DNA of 64,000 nucleotides from Bog-366 sp963722555. Its GTDB lineage: Bacteria > Acidobacteriota > Terriglobia > UBA7540. The position numbers and the translations under genes were made by a program. Shown here in pieces: positions 33,737 to 42,614 of the stretch. Numbering within the stretch: the first letter of the stretch is position 1; each line of letters begins with the position of its first letter. The notes beneath the pieces were generated by a model. It had not been told where the DNA came from. It did not search any database and worked only from the letters and a program-made list of their open reading frames with translations. The DNA is taken from assembly GCA_963722555.1 (NCBI GenBank), contig CAVRNQ010000007.1, positions 310,001 to 374,000 on the forward strand, read 5' to 3'.

Positions 33737-33838
33737 CTGTTGACGACGGATGTTAAGAAACTATGGGACGAGGCGATGTATAGAATTCTCGACAAGACTG
33801 GTATTCGCGTATTTGACGGAGTATTCCATTTTGGCTGA
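33737..33838 (+). pseudogene. L-rhamnose mutarotase, C-terminal fragment
   Basis: A 33-codon stretch ending at TGA 33836-33838 reads TTDVKKLWDEAMYRIL...VFDGVFHFG, which matches the last third of the intact mutarotase at 19555 (ATDVKKRWDQAMFSILE...EVFHFD). The N-terminal catalytic part is missing. It sits just upstream of the RhaT-like gene, so a second mutarotase-transporter pair once stood here. Confidence 0.75.
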
Positions 33839-33857
33839 GAGCTGGGGCCAACAGGCT

Positions 33858-34889
33858 ATGATTCTTGAGGACTCGACAAAGGGATTCTTTGCGGTTGCCT
33901 TAGCCGGGCTCTTCAACGGGTCCTTCCCTGCTCCGTCCAAAGGGATTACCGCTTGGAGATGGGAACACATCTGGTTGGTTTATTCCTTGTGCGCAATGGC
34001 CTTGCTGCCGGTGGGGCTTGCGTTGGCATTCAGCCACGGGGTAATCTCCCACCTTTTGGTGAGTGAACTCGGCTTGTCACTCAAGGTGGTGGGATTCGGC
34101 ACCTTGTGGGGTCTTGGGTCCTTACTCTTTGGTGTAAGCCTAGCTCGATTGGGGATGGCCATTACCAATGCGATGGTAAATGGGATTGTTGTTCTACTGG
34201 GAAGCCTCGGCCCCGTCTTGATAGGGGCCGTGCACGTGAGCCTAGAGCACTTAATGTGGTTGCTCGGGGGAGAGGGCCTCCTGGCGGTGAGCTTGTTGCT
34301 GTGTGCGACAGCGTCGATTACCAGAGATCGGGCACAAGGAAAATCATCGCCGCACTCAGTTTCTCACGTAGAGTCCGTCGGAGCGGTTCTCATTACCGTG
34401 GGTGCTGGTGTGCTCTCCTCGATGCTCAACATCGGATTCGTGTTCGGAGCCTCCCTGGCCGACAAGGCGAAGGCTTCCGGATGCCCGGCTCTTCTAGCGA
34501 CCGTGGCTATCTGGATGCCTGCTCTTTTGGGAGGTCTGATTTTCAACATGGGGTACCCCGCCTTCCTCGTTTCCAGGAACAAGGCCTGGGCGTTCCTTTT
34601 CAATGGCCGTGGAAACATTGACTCCTGGCTTCGCTCTTTGTCAATGGGCGTGCTGTGGTTTGTGGCCATTCTGCTTTATGGGATTGGGGCTTCGAGCATG
34701 GGCAGTGCCGGCGCAGTCTATGGGTGGGCGCTCATCATTTCGGTCTCCATCCTAACGTCCAACGCGTGGGGAGCACTCACGGGTGAGTGGAAGGACTCCG
34801 GCGCAAGACCGAAGGCCTTGATGTGGCTTTCAACTGCTCTCTTGATTGCTTCCCTTGTCGTTCTCGCTGGACAACGAGTGTCGAGCTAA
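33858..34889 (+). CDS. rhaT: L-rhamnose-proton symporter-like transporter (RhaT family)
   Basis: Encodes 343 aa; the frame is open further upstream, but that part covers the mutarotase fragment in another frame. ATG 33858 begins at MILEDSTKGFFAVALAGL, where RhaT-type proteins start. About ten hydrophobic segments span the length, and the FNGSFPAPSKGI and WEHIWL segments match the family. It would carry L-rhamnose across the inner membrane with protons. Best placed at the end of the catabolic gene run. Confidence 0.82.
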   Translation: MILEDSTKGFFAVALAGLFNGSFPAPSKGITAWRWEHIWLVYSLCAMALLPVGLALAFSHGVISHLLVSELGLSLKVVGFGTLWGLGSLLFGVSLARLGMAITNAMVNGIVVLLGSLGPVLIGAVHVSLEHLMWLLGGEGLLAVSLLLCATASITRDRAQGKSSPHSVSHVESVGAVLITVGAGVLSSMLNIGFVFGASLADKAKASGCPALLATVAIWMPALLGGLIFNMGYPAFLVSRNKAWAFLFNGRGNIDSWLRSLSMGVLWFVAILLYGIGASSMGSAGAVYGWALIISVSILTSNAWGALTGEWKDSGARPKALMWLSTALLIASLVVLAGQRVSS

Positions 34890-35092
34890 GTCCGCGAGGG
34901 TTCAGCGTCATAGACCGAAGGCGGCGAACAGATTGAGTGGAGACAAAGTGCCAGGCCCCGATGTAATGGGCTTACGGGTCGCGGCCTCATTGCACGACGC
35001 ATCCGAACGGAAAACCTGCCACTGCAGGGGCTGGCATTCTGAAAGTGGCATGTGCCTAATCTAACACTCGCAAGTTGAGGGAACGTGGAGCG

Positions 35093-36178
35093 ATGAGAAT
35101 CGAGCCTTACGTTGGGAAGCCGGATGTCAGGCGCCTGATCGCTGCTTTGCGTGGGGAACCCACTGACCGGGTTCCGCATTCCGAGAGTCTGATTGAAGAC
35201 GTGCACGTCGAGAAACTTCTGGGGCGCAAGGCGGGTAACACTCTGGGGGTGGGTGGAGACCCAGCGAAAGGGAGTGCGGCGGCAGAAGGAACTCGGCCCA
35301 TGCATGCAAAGGATTACATCGAGCTTTGCCAAATTATCGGTCAGGACTCCATCTTGATTGAAAGCTTGTGGACCCCGATGAAACAGGTGCGGACAGATGG
35401 CACTGTGGGCCCGATTACGGACCGAAGTATCAAGACTCGCGCCGACCTCGACCGGATCATCTGGCCCTGCGAGGCGGACATGGAGGAGCGGTTGCACTAC
35501 GTCCGCGAATACGTCACAGCGGCCAAGGGCACGGGAATCGGAGTGGGATTCTGCCCGGGGAGCATCTTTCAAACGCTTTACGAATTCGTCGTCGGGCTCA
35601 CCGACTGCATGATTATGATCATGGAGGACCGAGACCTTTTCGAGGAATTGATGTCACGTTCGGCGGACTACTATGAAGAACTGAACAAGCGCGTGATCAA
35701 AGAAGGCATCGACTATCTTCTGTCAGCCGATGATTTTGCTTACAATTCAGGTTTGTTTGTGAGGCCGCAAATTTTCGAGGTGGTGTGGCGACCGCACTTT
35801 GATCGGCTCCTCGCTCCTGCCCGCGAAGCGAAGCTTCCTATCGTTTTCCACTCCGATGGAAAGATTGATGACGCCATGGAGATGCTCCTCGACATGGGGG
35901 TTGATGCAATTACGCCTATGGACCCTTCAGGCATTGACTATCGAGAGTATAAGAAGAGGTACGGCTCGCGCGTCACCTTGTATGGAAACATCGATATTAC
36001 CTGGCCGCTCGTGCAAGGAACTCCAGCCGACGTTGAGCGCGACGTCCGCGAGCACATGGAAGTCCTCAAACCCGGGGGGCGCTGGGTTGCCGGCAGTAGT
36101 CACAGCATTGTGAACTACATCCCCCACGACAATTTCGTCGCGATGATCAACGCCTTTCATAAGTTTGGAGTCTATTAG
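35093..36178 (+). CDS. URO-D superfamily protein (second copy type)
   Basis: Encodes 361 aa. The frame is open from TTG 35075, but ATG 35093 with GAGGGA nine bases upstream fits better. Family marks: FCPGSIFQTLYEF, VFHSDGKIDDAMEMLLDMG, TLYGNIDITW and SSHSIVNYIPHDNFVAM, typical of the non-heme branch of the uroporphyrinogen decarboxylase superfamily. It is only distantly similar to the 21656 protein. Two such proteins in one sugar locus suggest a specific chemistry, perhaps methyl transfer, but the substrate is unknown. Confidence 0.78.
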   Translation: MRIEPYVGKPDVRRLIAALRGEPTDRVPHSESLIEDVHVEKLLGRKAGNTLGVGGDPAKGSAAAEGTRPMHAKDYIELCQIIGQDSILIESLWTPMKQVRTDGTVGPITDRSIKTRADLDRIIWPCEADMEERLHYVREYVTAAKGTGIGVGFCPGSIFQTLYEFVVGLTDCMIMIMEDRDLFEELMSRSADYYEELNKRVIKEGIDYLLSADDFAYNSGLFVRPQIFEVVWRPHFDRLLAPAREAKLPIVFHSDGKIDDAMEMLLDMGVDAITPMDPSGIDYREYKKRYGSRVTLYGNIDITWPLVQGTPADVERDVREHMEVLKPGGRWVAGSSHSIVNYIPHDNFVAMINAFHKFGVY

Positions 36179-36652
36179 GTACGTTTTTCGCGGTGGCGAC
36201 GCGATCGGCCAAAGTTGATGGGGCTCGCGACAGCGAAGGGCCCTCTTTCAACGTCGTAAGAGACCCAGAAAGAAGGCCGCACAAAAAGCAGAAGGGTGTG
36301 GAGTGAGATGCGGTCCCTCCCTCGGGTGGCCCATTTGTGGGCAAAGGAGAGAAGTCCATTGATTCATGGAAGAACAGTTGGCTTGAGCCATAAGCTTATT
36401 CCTGGTCAATAGGTACCGATGGGCTCGAGCTATCCGGGCTGGTTCGCCAAAATCTCATCCACGATTAAACCTGGCGCGATTCGTCCTCGTCTCAGCTTGC
36501 AAAGAGAGCCTGAATTCGGTCAAGGCTTGCTTGGAGGTGGGCGAAGTTCTCTCGGGGTGGGAACCAGTGCGCGCGCATGCGGCGTGTATATACTATGCGG
36601 GGTAGGCGAAGAGTTGGTTCGTGTCAGGCAGGTAAAGTCCCACCGGGCCTAA
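36179..36652. other. Intergenic stretch, no gene seen
   Basis: About 470 bases after the second URO-D gene. No open frame with a ribosome binding site or known motif on either strand. Probably marks the end of the glycan locus. Confidence 0.4.
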
Positions 36653-37009
36653 CTACTTGGCGGAAAAATCCGGGTCGCGACTGAAGGTGAAGGTCCGCAC
36701 GCGATGGGGCTGCAGATGGGAAGCTCGCAGCATGAAATGCACCGTGCTAGAGGGCAGGCCGACTTCTCGGGCCAGGGTGCGCACAATCCAGCGGCTCCTA
36801 AATTCCGGCTGCTGGCACACCCGCTGTTGCGCCCCCTGCCAGGTCTCCTGTCCGTGCTTGGGGGGCCGGCCCGCCCGCTGGGCATCGCGCAATCCGTCCA
36901 GACCGTGGGAGGAAAAGCGCCGCCACTTGCTGACGGTGATCGGCTGGACCTCCAACCCCAGGGCGATCTGCTGGTTTGATTCCCCGTCGGCGGCCGGCAT
37001 CGTTTTCAC
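36653..37009 (-). pseudogene. IS630-family transposase, N-terminal relic
   Basis: The minus-strand frame encodes an IS630-type helix-turn-helix region: SNQQIALGLEVQPITVSKW, GLDGLRDAQRAGRPPK, WIVRTLAREVGLPSSTVH and PHRVRTFTFSRDPDF. It stops right after PDFSAK, before the catalytic DDE part, and the true start is not clear. A fragment only. Confidence 0.8.
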
Positions 37010-37365
37010 ACCCGAATGCGAAATATTTTTGACACCCGCACCAAGCGCAACTTATTGTCCGGAGCGCGACGTGCCTCTCCCTGTGACTCAGCGTGCGAGC
37101 ATTTCTTAACTGCCGAAGATGGATTTGTCCGATCTGGAGTGGTCATGAGGATATAGCGAGATTCCCGCACTTCGACATAGAAATGGTCGCACACTTCAAG
37201 TCGAGGATATCGATAGGACGGGAAGTTCATAACGAAAATTCCGGTTGGGACGCTCTATAAATGTCGAAGGAAGTGTTCGATCCCAAAATCGATGTCACGA
37301 AGTTTGTACAGTTCTTACCGGACGAGGCGGGCTCCCACCGGTTACATTGACCTGCGAGGTTCGCC
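37010..37365. other. Intergenic stretch, no gene seen
   Basis: A 74-codon minus-strand frame (37006-37230) overlaps the transposase relic and resembles nothing I know. Otherwise empty. Confidence 0.35.
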
Positions 37366-38595
37366 ATGACGTTCTGCTGGCAACTTTTGACGGGCGAGGC
37401 TACGGGGGCGTTTGTGCCTCACGGCGCTCGGGGGGCCAAGAGCAAATTCCGTTGCTCCGAAGCCGAGCGGCGCATCGTCCAGCATGATTTCCGCAGCCTC
37501 ACCAAAGAGGACCTGGCCACTCCTGCCCTTATCCTCGATGAGACCCTCTTCGAGAAGAACCTGAAAAAAATGGCTGCGCACAACCAAACCACCGACCTCA
37601 AGCTACGCGCCCACATAAAGGTTCACAAGTGTCCCGAGATTGCCAAACGGCAGGTTGCTCTGGGCGCCATTGGCGTCGGCTGCGCAACGACTGCCGAGTG
37701 TGAGCTTATGGTCGCCTCCGGCATTCACGGTGTGTTTCACACCTGCCAGCCGGCGGGCCGTAACCAAATCTCCCGCGCTGTTGCCCTAGCACGGCAGGAT
37801 GCAACATTTATCGGCGTGTTGGACGACCCCCTCACGGCTGATGCCCTGGAAGATGCGTTGGCCGCCGCTCACGCTGAAATGCAGGTTGTCGTGGATGTTT
37901 TCGCGGGCCTCATCCGGCAGGGGTGCCAGCCTGGCGAGCCTGCCCTACGGTTGGCCCAGAAGGTGGACGAGTCGAAGCACCTCAAGCTGGTCGGCCTCAT
38001 GGGCTATTCGGGGGTGGCTGCACACACGGAAGGGTGGGAAAACCGTAAGAAACGCTCCGCGGACGACTTGGCCGGCATGTTGGAAACCGTGGCGCTCTGC
38101 CGCAAATCGGGCCTGCCCATCGAGATCATTACGGGCGGCAGCACGGGCACCTACAACATTGATATGGAAAACAGCCTCACGGAACTCCAAGCCGGCTCCT
38201 ATGTCTTAATGGACACGCTCTACCGCAAGATCGGCAGCAAGAATGAACCCGACGTTTACACCGATTTCGAACTGGCTCTCACCGTGTTGACCACCGTCAT
38301 CAGCAAGACAAGCCCCAACAGGTGCGCGGTCGATTACGGCAACAAGGCCACGCTTCGTGTCACGGACGAGGTCAAGGATCGGCCCGGCGTGCGCGTCGAA
38401 CCCGCTGGCGCCGAATACGGCATGCTGCTTTGGAACGAAGGCAACCGTGACATCAAGCTCGGCGAACTAGTCGAGATCTACCCGTCGAACCTCGACACCA
38501 GCGTCAATGTGTTCGACCGCATCTATGTCGCGCGCGGCGAATCCATTTTGGACGCTTGGCCCATCATGGGTCGATGTGGAGCCCAGCAGCGGTAA
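37366..38595 (+). CDS. Fold-type III PLP enzyme (D-threonine aldolase/D-serine dehydratase-like)
   Basis: Encodes 409 aa if started at ATG 37366, but the first 40 or so residues look non-native and have no good ribosome binding site, so the true start may be later. From about residue 45 (LATPALILDETLFEKN) the sequence matches alanine racemase-like fold-type III enzymes of the D-threonine aldolase and D-serine dehydratase group. The cofactor lysine lies in AHIKVHKCPEIA (probably Lys85). GAIGVGCATTAECELM and ITGGSTGTYNID are further family marks. It would act on a D-amino acid or beta-hydroxy amino acid. Confidence 0.8.
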   Translation: MTFCWQLLTGEATGAFVPHGARGAKSKFRCSEAERRIVQHDFRSLTKEDLATPALILDETLFEKNLKKMAAHNQTTDLKLRAHIKVHKCPEIAKRQVALGAIGVGCATTAECELMVASGIHGVFHTCQPAGRNQISRAVALARQDATFIGVLDDPLTADALEDALAAAHAEMQVVVDVFAGLIRQGCQPGEPALRLAQKVDESKHLKLVGLMGYSGVAAHTEGWENRKKRSADDLAGMLETVALCRKSGLPIEIITGGSTGTYNIDMENSLTELQAGSYVLMDTLYRKIGSKNEPDVYTDFELALTVLTTVISKTSPNRCAVDYGNKATLRVTDEVKDRPGVRVEPAGAEYGMLLWNEGNRDIKLGELVEIYPSNLDTSVNVFDRIYVARGESILDAWPIMGRCGAQQR

Positions 38596-39063
38596 ACTTC
38601 GCAGTGTATTTAGCACAAAGGTTTCGGCTGTCTAAATGACTTACGCGGCGAGTTACTGCAGAGTGCCTACCGGCCGTTGGTGGGTCCATAGTGCGCAGAA
38701 ACTTCCGTATCACTCTACGCAGAATCAACGACTTGCGTGAAGTTTTTGGAGAGAGCGAACGAAGGGCTGCTCTAAGATAAGACGATTCTTAATCATGGAA
38801 TTGAATGTGAGCTTTCGAGAAGCGTGCGTAAGATCGTTTGGCCGACCTGATTTGGGGTCACTCCGCCAGGATGCGGCGCACAGAGGTTCGCGCCCCGACG
38901 ACTTGGCGGAAGAATTACACGCCCTGCTCGGGCCGGGAGAGCCCGGAGAGATAGCCGTGAATGAAAAGGCGGTCAAAACAGTGGCAAACAAAGATGAGCT
39001 GATCGGCAAAGAGTTGAGTGAGCAGTTTCATGGGAACTTCACTCTACTCCGAAGGGGAGAAGG
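38596..39063. other. Stretch with an uncertain open frame
   Basis: A plus-strand frame from 38795 is open and its first 90 codons have balanced composition, but it then runs in the wrong frame through the 39064 gene. I recognise nothing in it. It may be a decayed gene. Confidence 0.3.
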
Positions 39064-39438
39064 GTGGTGGGCCGGAAAACGATCCGGCACGGAGCTGGAA
39101 AGCGACGGATCAGCTGCAGGGAGTTTCGCTCGGCCGACGAGGTGCGTCACATCCAGCGCTGCGCCGCCCAAGATGAATGGCGCTTCGTCACCGTCAGGGC
39201 CTTGGCATGCTTCTCGGAGGATACGCGCGATGCTTGGTTGCTCGACCCGGCGGACCAGCTGGCTGGCGAGGGGGATCCCGAGCCCATCCATATCGAGGAA
39301 ACCGGGACGAGTTTTGCCATCGGCTGGAAAGGCCGCTATCGTATCGAAGGCCATGCGTTCGTCTACCTCGACCAGGACGCTGGCCGCATCGTTACGATCC
39401 TCGGCTATCGAACCGGCCGCATCGCGCAACTAAGCTGA
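39064..39438 (+). CDS. Small conserved hypothetical protein
   Basis: Encodes 124 aa from GTG 39064, with GGGGAGAAGG just before it. The C-terminal 80 residues (DEWRFVTVRALACFSEDTRD, DPEPIHIEETGTSFAIGWKG, VTILGYRTGRIAQL) read as a compact conserved beta-rich domain that I recall from Acidobacteria. No signal peptide. Function unknown. It lies 50 bases before the esterase gene. Confidence 0.55.
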   Translation: MVGRKTIRHGAGKRRISCREFRSADEVRHIQRCAAQDEWRFVTVRALACFSEDTRDAWLLDPADQLAGEGDPEPIHIEETGTSFAIGWKGRYRIEGHAFVYLDQDAGRIVTILGYRTGRIAQLS

Positions 39439-39488
39439 TCGGGAAATTTCAAATATGTTTGGCTAGCCTTTAGGGGAGGCGAAAACCA

Positions 39489-41648
39489 ATGCCAAAATCA
39501 AAACTTCTGGCGCGGCTGGGCGTGGCGGCGCTTCTCATCTGCGCACCTGCCCAGCCGCAGGAACCCGCGCCCGCCGGAATGTTGCGGGCGTATTTGCAGC
39601 GAATCGCTTTGCAGCAACTCTCATCGCGAAGGGAACTGATATCCCAAATCCAGACTCGTGAGCAGTGTGAGAAGCGGAAGGCTGAGGTGCGCCACCTACT
39701 CCTGACCATGATGGGTGGCTTACCGGAACAGCGGCCTGCTCTGAACGTGTGGAAGATGGGCACGATCGATCGGGGAGATTACCGCATCGAAAAAATCATC
39801 TATCAGAGCCTGCCGAACTTCTATGTCACCGCGAACCTTTTCGTGCCGCAGACGGGAAAACCGCCGTACCCGGCGGTCCTTCAGCCTACCGGCCACAGCT
39901 TGGCCGCCAAGGCGAGAGCCTTCTATCAGGACCTCGGCCTGGGGCTGGTGAAGAATGGCTTCGTAGTGCTCACATACGATCCTGTGGGACAGGGAGAGCG
40001 CCGGATTTATTACGATACGGAGCTGGGCGATTCCAAGGTAGGCAGCACCGACTCGGAGCACGAAATGGCAGGCATTCAAAGCCTGCTGGGCGGGGAGAGC
40101 ATTGCCAGGTACATGATCTGGGACGGCATGCGCGGCATCGACGTGCTGCAATCGCTCCCGTATGTTGATCCGAAGCGTATCGGCATTTCGGGTTGCTCAG
40201 GCGGCGGCACGCTCACCGCCTATCTGGCGGCGCTGGACGACCGGCTGCAAGCTGCCGCCCCGTCCTGCTATATCACCGACTGGGAGGATCAGCTTTTGGG
40301 CACCGGGCCGCAGGATGCCGAGCAGCAGTTCCCGGATCAGTTCAAAAACGGGCTGAACCACGCCGACCTGGTGGAGGCCTTTGCGCCCAAGCCGTATCTC
40401 ATCTGCTCCACGACTGAAGACATCTTTCCCATGGCGGGATCGCGCAAAACGTTTGAGGAGAGCCATCGCATATACTCTCTTTTGGGCGCGGCAGAGAAGA
40501 TCTCGACGGCTTACGATTCCGGCCCCCACGGCACCACCCAACGGCAGCGGGAAGCGATCTATGCCTGGATGAACCGGTGGTTGAAGGGGCAGAACGTCGA
40601 GATCTCTCCGGAGCCGGCGTTTCAAACTGAATATGAAGAAGACATGCTTTGCACACCCACCGGACAGGTCTCCACTTCATTATTGGGCGCGGAAACCGTA
40701 AGCACGCTGAACATGCGCCGGCTTTCGAAGCTCGCTCCTCCCCGCCCCGCCCTTACCGGGAAGGGGGATTTGAACGGGCTCCAGGCCAAGTTGCGTGAGG
40801 AAATCGTGCGGCTGACACGTTATGAGGCGTCGCAGGGGCCGCTGGAGGCGAAGGTGCTGGGCGAGTCGGAGCGGAAAGGTTACCACCTCACACACCTTAC
40901 GTACCGGACAGGGCCAGGCCGGACGGTCACAGCTCTGCTCGCGGAACCACCTCCGGACCGGGCACGACGGAAAGCGATAATCTACGTGGACGGACGTGGC
41001 ACGACCGCGGGGTCGGCGCCCGGTGGCGATATCGAGCAACTGGCGCATCTCGGTTACACGATTCTGGCGGTGGATCCTTCCGGTATAGGCGAGACGGCAT
41101 CGCCGTGGTCGGATGACCCCAGCACCTGGTTCGGGCAGGAGAAGGTCACGTGGCTGGCGCTGATGGTCGGCAAAACGTTGGTAGGTTTGCGCATGGACGA
41201 CATTCTGCGCGGCGTCGATTTGCTGCGCGAAAAAGGCCTGCTCTACGGCGGTGAATGCCTGGGTTTCGGCAAAGGCTTCGTCGCCGTGGACCTGTTGCAT
41301 GCCGCGGCGATGGACGCACGGATTGCCGGCGTGGTGATCGAAGACGGCCTCCTCTCCTACGCTTCCTTCGCGCGCACCCCGATTCACCGGCAGATTTTCG
41401 AATGGGTCATACCCGGCGTATTGGGAAAATACGATCTTCCGGATCTGGTAGCAGCCCTGGCGCCGCGTCCCGTGGAGTTGGTAAACATGCGGTCACCGCT
41501 GGGGAACAAAGTATTCCTGCGCGAAGTGCAAAGCGAGTATGGCTACGCGCAAGCCGGTTACGCGGCGCTCGGAGCGGCAAGCCGGCTAAGGCTGGGCTTG
41601 CGCCGCGAGGGCGAAAGCATCGCCGCAGCTTATCCGGATTTGCGCTAA
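39489..41648 (+). CDS. Secreted two-domain alpha/beta hydrolase (acetyl xylan esterase-like)
   Basis: Encodes 719 aa; GGGGAGG precedes the start. A signal peptide covers about residues 1-24. The first half is an alpha/beta hydrolase with nucleophile Ser237 in GISGCSGGG, acid Asp311 (TTEDIFP) and His347 (GPHG), resembling acetyl xylan esterases and glucuronoyl esterases. The second half (from about 430) has a weaker hydrolase-like layout (VDGRGTTAGSAPGG, GECLGFGKGF) without an obvious triad, as in known duplicated-domain esterases. It probably removes ester groups from plant-type glycans. Confidence 0.75.
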   Translation: MPKSKLLARLGVAALLICAPAQPQEPAPAGMLRAYLQRIALQQLSSRRELISQIQTREQCEKRKAEVRHLLLTMMGGLPEQRPALNVWKMGTIDRGDYRIEKIIYQSLPNFYVTANLFVPQTGKPPYPAVLQPTGHSLAAKARAFYQDLGLGLVKNGFVVLTYDPVGQGERRIYYDTELGDSKVGSTDSEHEMAGIQSLLGGESIARYMIWDGMRGIDVLQSLPYVDPKRIGISGCSGGGTLTAYLAALDDRLQAAAPSCYITDWEDQLLGTGPQDAEQQFPDQFKNGLNHADLVEAFAPKPYLICSTTEDIFPMAGSRKTFEESHRIYSLLGAAEKISTAYDSGPHGTTQRQREAIYAWMNRWLKGQNVEISPEPAFQTEYEEDMLCTPTGQVSTSLLGAETVSTLNMRRLSKLAPPRPALTGKGDLNGLQAKLREEIVRLTRYEASQGPLEAKVLGESERKGYHLTHLTYRTGPGRTVTALLAEPPPDRARRKAIIYVDGRGTTAGSAPGGDIEQLAHLGYTILAVDPSGIGETASPWSDDPSTWFGQEKVTWLALMVGKTLVGLRMDDILRGVDLLREKGLLYGGECLGFGKGFVAVDLLHAAAMDARIAGVVIEDGLLSYASFARTPIHRQIFEWVIPGVLGKYDLPDLVAALAPRPVELVNMRSPLGNKVFLREVQSEYGYAQAGYAALGAASRLRLGLRREGESIAAAYPDLR

Positions 41649-41821
41649 CCGCACAGTGATGGCCAGGGAAAACTTCGGGCTTGCCTTCCGAGTGCCGCAA
41701 GGAAGCTGGGAGTTTTCATTGACAGGATGACCAGCGCCGAACTCTCTGACAAAGGGGCTTCATCGAACTTGGGAAGGGGGAGGGTCAATATCCCCGGCTT
41801 GATGCTGGTCTCGGATGCAAT

Positions 41822-41962
41822 TAACTGGTAGCACAGCGACTTGCCGGACCCGGTCGGCATGACCAGCAGCACGTCCCGGCCCTCGACGCCCGCGTGGCGG
41901 ACGGCTTACTGGTTCGGCCGGAAGGCGGAGAAGCCGAACGCACTGCGCAAGAGGCTCTTCAA
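41822..41962 (-). pseudogene. recQ: RecQ-type helicase fragment
   Basis: On the minus strand, LKSLLRSAFGFSAFRPNQ is followed by an in-frame TAA and then by VEGRDVLLVMPTGSGKSLCYQL, the RecQ N-terminal motif 0 and Walker A. Homology ends after CYQL, where the frame continues into unrelated sequence. The rest of the helicase is absent. Confidence 0.75.
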
Positions 41963-42104
41963 GTCGCCAGTCGGCACGCGTGCGGCTCCTTGTTATGGTT
42001 TTCGTCTATTCCCTTGTCCGCCGATACACTGCTTGTGCAGGGCGTGTCTTCTTGCAGAGAAGATCCGTGCCATTGTTGGGGCGATGAGTGAACGTGATGA
42101 AAGC

Positions 42105-42349
42105 CTACTTGCCGCCCCGGGAGGTCTTCTTCCTTTTCTCGACCCATCGCTTCTTCATCAGATCCGACAGACGTTTTCTGCCCTCCGGCGTGAGGCGCCG
42201 ACGCTTCTTGGGTGGCGGGGCAGGAACATTGGCAGCGGGGGATGACTTCCGGGGAGTAGGGGGCAAGTCTATTCCTTCTAGAGCTGCGATTGCCTGTTCA
42301 GCCGGTCGCGTTCGCGTTCCAGCTCTTTCACGATCGTCTGGATATCCAA
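42105..42349 (-). pseudogene. Small basic protein gene with a single-base frameshift
   Basis: AGGAGG lies five bases before TTG 42349. The frame begins DIQTIVKELERERDRLN, and after one missing base near 42293 continues as AIAALEGIDLPPTPRK and then KKRRRLTPEGRKRLSDLMKK, ending at TAG 42105. Both parts fit one small protein with a coiled-coil head and a basic, possibly DNA-binding tail, a type I recall from Acidobacteria. A sequencing error could explain the frameshift. Confidence 0.6.
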
Positions 42350-42614
42350 AGGTTCCTCCTTGCCTAACTCATTTCGTGCCTGAACATAGGTCAGAGTAGC
42401 ATGCTCTCAGATAACTGTCGAGAACAGCGCATCTCGCCTGGTAGGGTCGGGAACTGGCGCGGTGGTCTTACGACTCCGTTTCCAGCCCCCGCCGCATCGA
42501 ACGGAGCGTGCGGATTTCCCGCACTCCGTTCTCCTGTTCGCTTCGGGGCAAGGGTTATGCGACGTATGCCGGTGGGGCCGCTTTCGGGTCCAGGCGGGTG
42601 TTGAGCCATATGCG

